Shown piece by piece: positions 1 through 10,768 of a DNA stretch of 64,000 nt. A model generated the notes under the pieces. The model made no database searches. It worked only from the letters and a program-made list of their open reading frames with translations, and had not been told where the DNA came from. Origin of the DNA: Dactylis glomerata. Taxonomy: Eukaryota > Streptophyta > Magnoliopsida > Poales > Poaceae. The stretch covers positions 310,001 through 374,000 of the forward strand of contig QXEO01000211.1 in NCBI GenBank assembly GCA_007115705.1, in the 5' to 3' direction. Every line of letters begins with the position of its first letter. The stretch's first letter is position 1. Made by a program: the position numbers and the translations under genes.

Positions 1-136
1 AATAAAGTAAAGAAAAACAATAACAAAGTAAAAGATTGGAAGTGAGAGACTCCCCTTGCAGAAATCTTCTTTCTCCCTGGCAACGGCGCCAGAAAAGCTT
101 GGCGCGTGGTTGACGTGAGAGCTTCTTCTTCTTCAC
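1..136 (-). mobile_element. 5' leader of a minus-strand Athila-like Gypsy element
   Basis: Read on the minus strand, this is the untranslated leader directly downstream of the primer site at 137-154. Its AT-rich tail resembles the stretch after the primer site of the plus-strand element at 2708-2800. The internal region and 3' LTR of this copy would lie to the left, outside the window. No coding sequence is visible in it. Confidence 0.75.
74..91 (-). other. degenerate second primer-binding-site copy
   Basis: This is an 18-base near copy of the tRNA-Asp primer site, with one mismatch to the copy at 137-154. It is followed, like that copy, by the same AGAAAAGCTT stretch. The spacing of 63 bases suggests a local duplication of the LTR/leader junction. 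Confidence 0.6.
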
Positions 137-154
137 TCCCCGGCAACGGCGCCA
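137..154 (-). other. primer binding site, tRNA-Asp type
   Basis: The reverse strand reads TGGCGCCGTTGCCGGGGA, the complement of the 3' end of plant tRNA-Asp. It sits 8 bases from the LTR end at 163. It fixes the minus orientation of the LTR at 163-10278 and marks it as a 5' LTR rather than a solo LTR. Confidence 0.9.
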
Positions 155-162
155 GAAAAGCT

Positions 163-1045
163 TGATTGTTGTTCGCTGGTGTGTAGTTGACGCCAGAAAA
201 CTTGTTGGAAAACCCCAAGAGCAAGGTTATGATGAGCACAGCAGCAAGTTTTCCGTCAGTTGTGAAACCAAGGTTATCGAACCAATAGGAGAAAGAATCA
301 CACTTCCGAAGGTTGATGCCGGCTAGCTTTGCGACACTCCAGACAATGGCGCTAGGATACTTGTCGGCGTGTAGCTTTTCACCAGCAGCAACGTGGAACC
401 TGCACACAACAAAACCAAGTACTTTGCCCCAACTTACGATGAGGTTGTCAATCTCACCGGTTGCTGTAAACAAAGGATTAAGCATATCGAGTGGTAAAAG
501 GTAATAGTTTGCAGGAATGTAAATAAAGCGAGTAAAAGTAAAACGGTAATAGCAATGTAAAGGAATTGGACCGGGGTCCATAGTTTACTAGTGGTGTCTC
601 TCCATAAGATAAATAAAAATATGCTAGGTCAACAAATTACAGTTGGGCAATTGATAGAATAAAGCTAGCATACATATGTCATGAGGATCACTATGAGATT
701 CACTCTGGGCATTACGATAAAATACATAGACCGTAATCCAACTACATCTATGACTAATAATCCACCCTCCGGATGTCGTCCGAGCAACCATCGGGTATTA
801 AGTTGTGAACAACAGATAACTGCATTAAGCAAAGTGCGTAATATAAACAATGCAAATGTCCTTGAACACAAGAATGTTGTTTTGTCCCTAGTGGCAACAG
901 CACATTTACAACCTTAGAGGTTTTTGTCACTCCCCCAGAATACTAGAGGCATGAACCCACTATCGAGCATAAATACCCCCTCTTGGAGTCACTAGCATCT
1001 ACTCGGCCAAGATATCTACTAGCAACGAAGAGCATGCAAGATCAT
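163..1045 (-). repeat. Athila-like 5' LTR, 3' (U5) part
   Basis: This is the distal part of a minus-strand LTR whose beginning lies at 9509-10278. The two parts join when the element at 1046-9503 and one copy of ATCAT are set aside, giving about 1.65 kb. The minus-strand sequence runs parallel to the U5 of the plus-strand LTRs (1900-2679 and 8720-9503) but is clearly diverged, so it belongs to a sister subfamily. Short open frames here are not believed to be genes. Confidence 0.88.
1041..1045. repeat. target-site duplication ATCAT (left)
   Basis: ATCAT directly precedes the TGATACG LTR start at 1046 and is repeated right after the 3' LTR end at 9504-9508. Both copies are exact. Confidence 0.95.
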
Positions 1046-2679
1046 TGATACGTCTCCAACGTATCCATAATTTTTGATGCTCCATGCTTGTTTTTACACC
1101 ATTTGCCTAATGTTTCATTACACTTCGTGGCACCTTTATGCATTTTTCGGAACTAACCTATTAACAAGTCGCCACAGTGCCAGTTCCCTGTTTTCTGCTA
1201 TTTTTGTGTTTTAGAAAAGCTACACAGGAAATATTCTCGGAATTGGACGAAACCAAAGCCAGTCGCCCAGAATTTTACCGGAGCTTCCAGAGAACCGAAG
1301 AGGAGTTGGAGTGGGGCCATGAGGGGCCCTCACACCAGGGCGGTGCGGCCAGGGGCTGGGCCGCGCCCCCTATGTGTGAGACCGCCTCGGTCCACTTCTG
1401 ACGATGCCCCTTCGCCTATAAAGACCCCCTGACAGGAAAAACCTAAGAACCCGATCAGTTTTCCAGAACACATCGCGATCCACCGCCGCCATCGACCCGA
1501 AGATCAGGAGGGTCCAGAAGCTCTTCCCGGCACCCTGCCGGAGAGGGGAATCACCAACGGAGGTCTTCTTCATCACCATGCTTGCCTCCGGAGCGATGAG
1601 TGAGTAGTCTACCTTGGACTATGGGTCCATAGCAGTAGCTAGATGGTTGTCTTCTCCACCATGTGCTTCATGTTTAGATCTCATGAGCTGCCCTACATGA
1701 TTGAGATCACCGTTATGTAATTCTATATGTTTGGTTTGTTGGGATCCGATGAATATTGGTGTTATGCTTGAGTTGAAGTACTAAATTTATCTTTTGTTAT
1801 CTCTATGTTGTTTATGATCTTGCATGCTCTCCGTTGTTAGTAGCTATCTTGGCCGAGTAGCTGCTAGTGACTCCAGGAGGGGGTATTTATGCTTGATAGT
1901 GGGTTCATGCCTCTATTTAATCTGGGGGAGTGACAGAAACCTCTAAGGTTGTAGATGTGCTATTGCTACTAGGGGGAAAACAACATGCATATGCTCGAGA
2001 GTATATGCTTTGTTTACATTACACACTTTGCTTAATGCAATTATCTGTTGTTCGCAACTTAATACTCATGGGGTGTTCGGATGATATCCCCGTGAGTGGA
2101 TTATTACTCATAGATGCAGTTGGATGGCGGTCTATGTATTTTGTTGTAATGCCCAGAGTAAATCTCATAGTGATCCTCTCATCATATGCACGTTGTCTTT
2201 ATTCTGTCAATTGCCCAACTGTAATTTGTTTGCCCAGCATGTGTTATTTTATCTTATGCAGAGACACCGTTAGTGAACTATGGACCCCGGTCCTATTTCC
2301 ATTATATTGCTATCACATCTTTACTTTACTCGCACTATTTACTTTACTCGCATACTATTATCACTTTCCACTTGATACGCTCATACCCTTTGTTTCAAGC
2401 AAACCGGTGAGATTGACAACCTCATCATAAGTTGAGAACAAAGTATTTGGTTGTGTTGTGTGTAGGTTCCGCGTTGCAGCTAGCAAAGCAAAGCTTGGAC
2501 AAGGCGCCCTATAAATTGTCCTGAGCTGTCGCAAGCTAGCAAGCATCACCTTCAGTCGTTTGTTTGCTCCTCTCCTGATTGACATACCTTGGTTTCTTAA
2601 CTGAGGGAAAATCTTGCTGCTATATTCATCACACCTTCCTCTTGGGGTTCCCAACGGGCTGGTCATCAACCAGCAATCA
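1046..2679 (+). repeat. 5' LTR of the Athila-like element
   Basis: It starts TGATACGTCTCC and ends CAGCAATCA. It contains a TATA box at 1417-1423, so U3 is about 370 bp and R-U5 about 1.2 kb. A 166-codon open frame at 1930-2430 is shared with the other LTR but has no recognisable domain and is probably chance. Confidence 0.95.
1417..1423 (+). promoter_or_regulatory. LTR TATA box
   Basis: TATAAAG lies in a GC-rich surround about 370 bp into the LTR. The same box is at 8240-8246 in the 3' LTR. It is the likely core promoter of the genomic RNA. Confidence 0.7.
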
Positions 2680-2689
2680 AGCTCTTTTC

Positions 2690-2707
2690 TGGCGCCGTTG
2701 CCGGGGA
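2690..2707 (+). other. primer binding site, tRNA-Asp type
   Basis: TGGCGCCGTTGCCGGGGA lies ten bases after the 5' LTR and complements the 3' end of tRNA-Asp. This is the usual primer for Athila-lineage Gypsy elements. Confidence 0.92.
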
Positions 2708-2872
2708 GGAAGTAGAAGACTTCTGCGAGGGGAGTTTTCGCACGCACATCCTTTACTTTGTTTTAAGTTTTGCTTTACTTTATTTATTTTACTTGCATCA
2801 TTTTATCAAAAACCCAAAAAAATTAGAATCCTTGATAGTTGTTTTTACTTGCTTGCTTTTAGTTTTGCTAAA

Positions 2873-3328
2873 ATGGCTAATCCTGAAAACACCAAGTTGT
2901 GTGACTTTACTAGCATGAACAATAGTGATTTTATCTGCACTCCTATTGCGCCACCTGCTCCTGCTGCAAATTTTTATGAGATTAAGCCTGCTTTATTGAA
3001 CCTTGTTATGAAAGAGCAATTTTCTGGTGCTAGTACTGAAGATGCTCTAGCTCATCTCAACAATTTTGTTGAGCTATGTGAGATGCAGAAATATAAGGAT
3101 GTTGAAAGTGATATTATTAAGCTTAAGTTGTTTCCTTTTTCTTTGAGAGGAAAAGCTAAGGATTGGTTGCTGTCTTTGACTAAGAATAGTATTGATTCAT
3201 GGGCTAAGTGTAAGGATGCTTTTATTGGTAGATACTATCCTCCCGCTAAGATTATATCTTTGCGTAGCAATATTATGAAGTTTAGTCAGTTTGATAATGA
3301 ACATGTTGCTCAAGCTTGGGAAAAATGA
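2873..3328 (+). pseudogene. gag: Gag, N-terminal part (frameshifted)
   Basis: The first 151 residues of the Gag polyprotein, which packages the element RNA into cytoplasmic virus-like particles. I chose the ATG at 2873, which opens MANPENTKLC in the usual position after the leader. The open frame extends upstream only through leader sequence. Residues 35-150 show the Retrotrans_gag pattern, including RGKAKDWLLSL and a WAKCKDAFIGRYYP stretch. The frame stops at 3328, just past a run of A residues, while homology continues one frame over from about 3316. A one-base length change in the A run explains the break. Confidence 0.85.
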
Positions 3329-4935
3329 AATCTATGATAAAGAATTGTCCCACTCATGGACTGACTACTTGGATGATTGTTCAAACTTTTTATGCAGGAC
3401 TGAATTTTTCTTCGGGGAACCTACTTGATTCAGCTGCTGGAGGCACTTTTATGTCCCTTACCTTGGGCACCGCAACAAAGCTACTCGACAATATGATGGT
3501 AAATTACTCCGAATGGCACACCAAGAGAGCTCCACAAGGTAAGAAGGTAAATTCTGTTGAGGAAACCTCTTCCTTGAGTGATAAGATTGATGCTATTATG
3601 GCAATGCTTGCTAATGATAGGACTCATGTAGATCCTAATAATGTTCCTTTAGCCTCTTTGGTTGCCCAAGAAGAGCATGTTGATGTAAACTTCATTAGAA
3701 ACAATAATTTTAACAACAATGCTTATAGGAACAATTTTGCTAGTAACAATTATAGGCCATATCCTTCTACCAATGGTAATGGTTATGGTAACTCTTATGG
3801 TAATTCCTCCAACAACACTAGGGCCGCGCCCTCTGAACTTGAGGTAATGCTCAAGGACTTCATGGATAAGCATTCTACTTTTAACAAGTCTGTTGAGGAA
3901 AAGTTAGGCAAAATTGATATTCTTGCTTCTAAAGTTGATAGCCTTGCTCATGATGTTGAACTTCTGAAATTAAAAGTGTTGCCTAATGGTGTAAAAGAGA
4001 ACAATATTTTTGCTACTGTTAATGCTATTCAAGTTGGAATTGTTGAAAATATTAGATTGTTAGCAGAATTGCATGCTAGATGGGAAAGAGAGGATGAGAT
4101 TGCTAGGAATATGAAAGTTTGTACTATTACTACCTCTAATGATGTTGTTCCTAATGCTAGCAATCCTCTTACTTTGATTGGTGTAGAGAAAACTCACACT
4201 CCTTGTGTTAAAAAGCCTAAAACTGCCAAAACTTTTTCTCAAAAGAGTGCTGAAATTTTTTGGAGTGTAGGAGATGATAGCTCTATTTCCTTTAATGATT
4301 TTGATGTTGATGGCTGCAATATATCTGAAGTAATTTTGTTCTTGCAAAAGCTTTCTTTGACTCCCAATGCTAGTTCTTTAAATGTTGCTTTTACTAAGCA
4401 TATTACCAATGCTCTTATGAAAATTAGGGATGAAAAGTTGAAGCAAAAAGCTTCTGTTCCCAAGAAGTTAGAAGATGGTTGGGAACCCATCATTGATATG
4501 CATGTTAATGGTTTTGATTGCCTTGCTTTATGTGATCTAGGTGCTAGTATTTCTATTATGCCTAGAAAAATTTATGACATGCTTGATTTACCACCTCTTG
4601 AAAAGTGTTATTATGATGTTCCTATTGCTGATGTTGCTAAGAAGAAACCTTTGGGAAGAATTAATGATGTTCTTATTGTGGTTAACAATAACCTTGTTCC
4701 CGTTGATTTTCTTGTCATGGATGTTGAATGCAATGCTTCATGTCCTATTATTTTGGGAAAACCCTTTCTTCGAACTGTAGGTGCCATCATTGATATGAGG
4801 GAAGGCACCATCAAATATCAATTCCCACTCAAGAATGGTATGGAACACTTCCCTAGGAAGAGAAACAAATTAGTGTTTGACTCTATTCTTAGAGCAAATT
4901 ATGATCTTGATGCTTCATCACTTGATATTACTTGA
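3316..4935 (+). CDS. gag-pro: Gag C-terminal region and aspartic protease
   Basis: This continues the Gag of 2873-3328 in a shifted frame. It begins with the rest of the Retrotrans_gag domain, then an asparagine-rich linker (about 3690-3830) and a mixed-charge, probably helical segment. It ends in a retroviral-type protease of roughly 150 residues (about 4480-4830). The protease active-site motif reads CDLGAS at about 4531 and is followed by an ILGKPFLR motif near 4750. The protein stops at 4935 and no polymerase follows. Protein function is as known for Gypsy elements; loss of the polymerase is seen directly. Confidence 0.85.
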   Translation: MGKMKSMIKNCPTHGLTTWMIVQTFYAGLNFSSGNLLDSAAGGTFMSLTLGTATKLLDNMMVNYSEWHTKRAPQGKKVNSVEETSSLSDKIDAIMAMLANDRTHVDPNNVPLASLVAQEEHVDVNFIRNNNFNNNAYRNNFASNNYRPYPSTNGNGYGNSYGNSSNNTRAAPSELEVMLKDFMDKHSTFNKSVEEKLGKIDILASKVDSLAHDVELLKLKVLPNGVKENNIFATVNAIQVGIVENIRLLAELHARWEREDEIARNMKVCTITTSNDVVPNASNPLTLIGVEKTHTPCVKKPKTAKTFSQKSAEIFWSVGDDSSISFNDFDVDGCNISEVILFLQKLSLTPNASSLNVAFTKHITNALMKIRDEKLKQKASVPKKLEDGWEPIIDMHVNGFDCLALCDLGASISIMPRKIYDMLDLPPLEKCYYDVPIADVAKKKPLGRINDVLIVVNNNLVPVDFLVMDVECNASCPIILGKPFLRTVGAIIDMREGTIKYQFPLKNGMEHFPRKRNKLVFDSILRANYDLDASSLDIT

Positions 4936-7854
4936 TTCGCAATTTCTGCGCCTAGCTCAAAGGCGTTAAAGAAAAGCACTCTTGGGAGATAACCCAATGT
5001 TTTTACATTCAGTTATTTTTCATTTATTTGAGTCTTGGAAGTTATTACTACTGTAATGACCTCTCCTTATCCTTTTTATTTCGTTTTTTTGCCAAGACAA
5101 GCCTCTAATTTGAGTGAGGTAAGATTTGGGGATGTTGCTGTCCTGAAACTGTTTTCGGTGCTGCACCGTAAAAATTCATGAAAATTCTCTGTATATCTTT
5201 TGGACCTGCTATTTCTTGTGCATATGCCCCAGGTTATATCCAAACTTTCATTAGTTGAACACTTTTTGATTTGAGCAACAGAAAACACCTCAAAAATTCG
5301 ACCTTTGTCAGCTGTTCTGTTTTGACAGATTTCTGCCAATATTTGTGTTTGCCGCTTTATCGCTTTCTTTTTGAGTTCTTTTTATCACGGAACTTTTGGG
5401 GAAGTTGCTACAGTAGTATATGCTTACTATGTGGTGGTTTTGGGTTGAAACCTGAAGCAAAAAGGGTTGATTCTATGTTATGCTTAAACTAATGTTGCTA
5501 ATAGATTTGTGTTTAGTTTTGTATGAAGGAAGTTTTCAAGTGTAGGGATCAGAGAGTGATGAGATGAGTTGAAGAATGGACAAAATCTCAAGCTTGGGGA
5601 TGCCCATGCATCACCCCAATAAATATCCAAGAAGTACAAGCATCAAAGCTTGGGGATGCCCCCGAGGCACCCCTTCTTCATCGGCAAAAATCAGGTCACC
5701 TTTCAAGACACTATATTTTTATTGCTTGATGCATTATGCGTTTTTCTTGGAGCATCAGTTGTTTTTAGTTTTCAGTTTAGTTTAGTTTAGTTTGCTGCAA
5801 TAAATGGTTGGACCCCAACAAATTTCTTTTGGAGAAGTTGCCTTGCTTTTCATTTGCCAAGAACACTCTGTTTTTCACTCTATTCATTTCAACGAGTGTT
5901 CTCTTTTTCTAGAACTGCGTTTAGCTTTCGATTTTCGCCTTGATATGTGTTCAGATCTTGTTATATCTTTTCATCAAGGTGTATTTTTGCCTCCGATCTT
6001 TATTGGTTTTCATCAAAACAGGTGTTTATAAAAAGTTTGAATGGTGTTGGAAAAGAGAAAAAGCTTTATGCAAAAAAGTAGTACAAGAAGGAGCTTGTGT
6101 AGACTGCGGCTTAGGCTTTTGCATGTCGTGCTTGATGTGTTTTTGATAGTATGCTTAGTGGTTTTACTGTAGCATGACTTGTCTCAAATAACTGAGATTG
6201 CTTAATGAGCCTTTGAAAAAAAATGCGTTGTTTTTATTATTTGGAAGCATTATTTTGGTTTTCTCCTTGATGCTTTATTTGGGTTGACTTGGCGCATGCT
6301 CACACATGTTAGACTCTTACAAAGTCACCAATAGCCTCTATGATCATTTAGTTTTTGACTTTTGATGCCATCTTATGCTTCTTTTAATGTCGCTTTGTCG
6401 CTTTGCATGATTATTGCCATTATTGCTCTCTTAGTTGGTCGCTCCCAGTCTTTTGCTAGCGCTCGCCTTGTACTGAGTATGAGCTCTACTCATGCATCCA
6501 ACTCCTAAAAACCAAGTTTTCCAAAGTGTCCACCATACATACCTATTAGCAATTTGCTATTCCAAAGTAAATTTGACTTGCTTTTATCTACTCTTCAAAT
6601 TAAACTCTTACCAGTGTTATGCGAAAATTGGTCAGTAAAGCTCTCACGAACCGGAAGGCACACTTTACTTTTTCTCGTTCTTAAAAATTTGACATTGTGG
6701 TCTCTTATGTTGAGTTGTTATGCTTGCAAGTTGTAAGTTGGGAACTAGCCCAGCCATGCCGTCATGGGGCAAGCTTTCAACATTGCACTTCTTATTTGAG
6801 TTGATATCGTGATCTTTTGTTTATGGATACTCGCGGTGTGAAATGAATTGGGAATCTTGCGGGATCATGGAGTTTGTATATGTGTTAGAGAAACGCCTGG
6901 GCCGCCAATCTAAGCCATGCATAATTCATGGTGGAAATTTGCAGAATGCCCATAGTGGACATCCGATGACGCATCTCAAAATAAAAATCTATACAAATCG
7001 TAAATAAAAGAGATGTCGAGGTGTTCATTGTCTGCTTGTCCTGTCATTTTGATGTGGGCTTGTTCCATGTCATCGGGCACAGAGGTACCCCGTTGGCGGT
7101 TCTCGATGATACGTATATACTTACAATGACAAGAGCCTTGCTTAGGACTCTAAGTAAAGTAGCATGAGGTTTGGGTACTCATATTCACGGGACACGAGGT
7201 TTTCAACTTATGATTTGTCAAGCATATGCAGCATAAGTGTTCTCGCATTAACTTTAACCATTCAAGATGCTTATGATGGGGGCAATAAGAGCTCAAAGCC
7301 GGTAAGTACCATAAGTTTTTAAGGTTATAAAACTTGCAATCACTACTTCCCTCCGCGAAGGGCCTTTCTTTTATTTTTATGTTGAGTCACCACCTTCTAT
7401 CTTTATGCACCATTAAGAGAGCATAGTTGTCATTCTTAGTATAATGTGCACTATCCCAAAGTTTTCATTGATTGATTCATATTGTTGGTTTCACTTGTTC
7501 TCAAATTATTTGTATCTAGTCGCCCTCTTAAACTTGAAGGTGTCCTATGCATTTATGTTTTGCTCTCTATTAAGGACAAGCTGAAAACCATTTGTATGTT
7601 TTTCCTTATGATTTGAACACACGTTTGACTTTCATTGTTTCATTTTCATGATCTTTTGTTTGTGTTCATTTTCATGTTTATAACATGGTTGCTAAGTTTC
7701 TTCTATCAAGATTATGTATTTCATGCCCATGTTTTAAGTTCTTTTGATCCCAGCTCACAATGCTTACAAAGATGATCAAGATTGTGTAGGTGCATGTCAC
7801 CTCAAAAATTATTTCTTTTGTTATCACTTACCTACTCGAGGACGAGCAGGAGTT
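4936..7854 (+). other. non-coding 3' internal region
   Basis: These 2.9 kb hold no frame with similarity to polymerase proteins. Two internal copies of the polypurine-tract motif AAGCTTGGGGATGCC lie at 5590-5604 and 5646-5660, 56 bp apart, and match the true tract at 7855-7868. The remaining sequence is T-rich and not recognised. It is typical of the spacer in elements that have replaced pol. Confidence 0.75.
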
Positions 7855-7868
7855 AAGCTTGGGGATGC
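7855..7868 (+). other. polypurine tract
   Basis: AAGCTTGGGGATGC directly abuts the 3' LTR start at 7869. It is the plus-strand DNA primer site. Confidence 0.85.
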
Positions 7869-9503
7869 TGATACGTCTCCAACGTATCCATAATTTTTGA
7901 TGCTCCATGCTTGTTTTTACACCATTTGCCTAATGTTTCATTACACTTCGTGGCACTTTTATGCATTTTCCTGAACTAACCTATTAACAAGTCGCCACAG
8001 TGCCAGTTTCCTGTTTTCTACTGTTTTTGTGTTTCAGAAAAGCTACACAGGAAATATTCTCGGAATTGGACGAAACCAAAGCCAGTCGCCCAGAATTTTA
8101 CCGGAGCTTCCAGAGAACCGAAGAGGAGTTGGAGTGGGGCCACGAGGGGCCCTCACACCAGGGCGGTGTGGCCAGGGGCTGGGCTGCACCCCCTATGTGT
8201 GAGACCGCCTCGGTCCACTTTCGATGATGCTCCTTCACCTATAAAGACCCCCTGACGGGAAAAACCTAAGAACCCGATCAGTTTTCCAGAACACATCGCG
8301 ATCCGCCGCCGCTGTCGACCCGAAGATCGGGCGGGTTCCAAAGCTCTTCCCGGCACCCTGCCAGAGAGGGGAATCGCCACCGGAGGTCTTCTTCATCGCC
8401 ATGATTGCCTCCGGAGCGATGAGTGAGTAGTCTACCTTGGACTATGGGTCCATAGCAGTAGCTAGATGGTTGTCTTCTCCACCATGTGCTTCATGTTTAG
8501 ATCTCATGAGCTGCCCTACATGATTGAGATCACCGTTATGTAATTCTACATGTTTGGTTTGTTGGGATCCGATGAATATTGCTGTTATGCTTGAGTTGAA
8601 GTACTGAAATTTATCTTTTGTTATCTCTATGTTATTTATGATCTTGCATGCTCTCCGTTGTTAGTAGCTATCTTGGCCGAGTAGTTGCTAGTGACTCCAA
8701 GAGGGGGTATTTATGCTCGATAGTGGGTTCATGCCTCTATTTAATCTGGGGGAGTGATAGAAACCTCTAAGGTTGTAGATGTGCTGTTGCTACTAGGGGG
8801 AAAACAACATTCATATGCTCGAGGGTATATGCTTTGTTTACATTACACACTTTGCTTAATGCAATTATCTGTTGTTCGCAACTTAATACTCATGGGGTGT
8901 TCAGATGATATCCCTGTGAGTGGATTATTAGTCATAGATGCAGTTGGATGGCGGTCTATGTATTTTGTTGTAATGCCCAGAGTAAATCTCATAGTGATCC
9001 TCTCATCGTATGCACGTTGTCTTTATTCTATCAATTACCCAACTGTAATTTGTTTACCCAGCATGTGTTATTTTATCTTATGGAGAGACACCGCTAGTGA
9101 ACTGTGGACCCCGGTCCTATTTCCATTATATTGCTATCACCTGTTTACTTTACTCACACTATTTACTTTACTCGCATACTATTATCACTTTCCACTCGAT
9201 ACGCTCATACCCTTTGTTTCAAGCAAACCGGTGAGATTGACAACCTCATCGTAAGTTGGCAACAAAGTATTTGGTTGTGTTGTGCGCAGGTTCCGCATTA
9301 CAGCTAGCAAAGCAAAGCTTGGACGAGGCGCCCTATAAATTGTCCTGAGCTATCGCAAGCTAGCAAGCATCACCTTCAGTTGTTTGTTTGCTCCTCTCCT
9401 AATCGACATACCTTGGTTTCTTAACTGAGGGAAAATCTTGCTGCTATATTTATCACACCTTCCTCTTGGGGTTCCCAACGGGCTGGTCATCAACCAGCAA
9501 TCA
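7869..9503 (+). repeat. 3' LTR of the Athila-like element
   Basis: This 1635-bp LTR aligns end to end with 1046-2679 and carries a TATA box at 8240-8246. It ends CAGCAATCA and is followed by ATCAT. Confidence 0.95.
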
Positions 9504-9508
9504 ATCAT
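9504..9508. repeat. target-site duplication ATCAT (right)
   Basis: Exact partner of 1041-1045. The host sequence is the minus-strand LTR, which resumes at 9509. Confidence 0.95.
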
Positions 9509-10278
9509 AAACAACATAGAGATAATATAAAGATAATAATTTAGCACATCAACTCGACATAGTATCAATATCCATTGGATCCCAACAAACACAACTTGTA
9601 GAATTACACAAAGATGATATTGATCATGATAGGTAGCTCACAAGATCTAAACATGAAGCACATGGTAGAGTAGACGACCATCTAGCTACTGCTATGGACC
9701 CGTAGTCCAAGGTAGACTAATCACACATCACTCCGGAGGCGACCATGGTGATGAAGAAGGCCTCTGGTGGTAATTCCCCTCTCCGGCAGGGTGCCGGGAA
9801 GAGCTTCTGGACCCTCCCGATCTCGCGTTGACGATGGCGGTGGCTTGCAGTAGGTTTCATGGAAAATTGATTGGGTCCTTAGGTTTTTCCCATCGAGGGG
9901 AATATATAGGCAGAAGGGTGGCGTCAGGAGGTGCACCAGGGCGGCTCACCCCCTGGTGGCGCGGGCCAGGGCTAGGCCACGCCACCCTAGGGTGTGGCCG
10001 GCCCCTGGACCCCCTCCGTCTCATCTTTGGACTTTGTCTCATGTCTGAAAAAATAGGAGGTTCGTCTTTTGTTTTGTCCAATTCCAAGAATATTTCCTTT
10101 GTAGCTTTTCTGAAACACAAAAACAGCAGAAAATAGGGAATTGGCACTGTGGCATCTCGTTAATAGGTTAGTTCCGAAAAATGCATAAAAATGCCACGAA
10201 GTGTAACAAAACACAAAGCAAATGGTGTATAAACAAGCATGGAGCATCAAAAATTATAGATACGTTTGAGACGTATCA
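9509..10278 (-). repeat. Athila-like 5' LTR, 5' (U3) part
   Basis: On the minus strand the LTR begins TGATACGTCTCAAACG at 10278 and continues to the insertion point. An AATATATA box at 9901-9908 is the likely promoter. It joins 163-1045 across the inserted element. The right flank (AAGAG at 10279) would be one copy of its target duplication, with the partner outside the window. Confidence 0.88.
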
Positions 10279-10768
10279 AAGAGCTCCACTTGACCCTAAG
10301 AGTGCTCACAAAGGAAGTAACCATAAGATGAAGGACATCCAAGGATGTCGACAAAAAGATGAAATGAATACAGGAGACCCCTCAACTTGGTCTTCTAATT
10401 GACCCAAAGAGTGACCCCTCAGTGTCCAAAGTAGTTCAACAACTACCTTGTTGGATAGAATCTCCACAAGGAAGCAAGGTTATAACCAAGCAACCCTTGA
10501 AGAAGGTGGATGCCCAAGTTTGTGAATAGACACCCACCTATTGGAAATGAAGATGAAGGCTAACTATGAGGTGAAAAGATGACCCAGTGTCAACTCAAAA
10601 GATGACCCAGTGCCAAGTCAAAACTAAGGTGTGTCTGGTTGAATCCAAGGACCTAGACTACCTACAAAAGTTTCTTTTAAGGGTGGTAGCCACCCAGGTA
10701 ACCCAAACCCTTCTTCCTTTCTAGCCTCTCCAATCTCGGGGACGAGATTTCTTTTAAGGGTGGTAGTC
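10279..10768 (+). mobile_element. 3' internal end of a long-LTR Gypsy element
   Basis: Non-coding DNA ends in a polypurine-rich stretch, TTTCTTTTAAGGGTGGTAG (10748-10766), directly before an LTR start at 10769. A second copy of the same stretch lies at 10671-10690. This is the usual 3' end of grass chromovirus-type (Tekay/Del-like) Gypsy elements. The clade is inferred from the signals only. Confidence 0.7.

Larger units (their letters stand above)
1046..9503 (+). mobile_element. complete non-autonomous Athila-like Gypsy retrotransposon
   Basis: The 8458-bp element has two LTRs of 1634 and 1635 bp, a tRNA-Asp primer site, a Gag-protease region and a polypurine tract, and is bounded by an exact ATCAT duplication. 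No reverse transcriptase, RNase H or integrase is found in the 2.9 kb between the protease and the 3' LTR. It must therefore have moved with enzymes from a relative. The LTRs differ by a few percent by eye, mostly transitions, so the insertion is fairly recent on the scale of grass genomes. The layout matches Triticeae families such as Sabrina or WHAM, but I did not verify a family name. Confidence 0.93.

Noticed and set aside
1930..2430. 166-codon open frame in the LTR, also at 8754-9254
   Set aside because: The two LTRs differ by only a few percent, so shared openness says little. There is no domain and it lies in non-coding R-U5.
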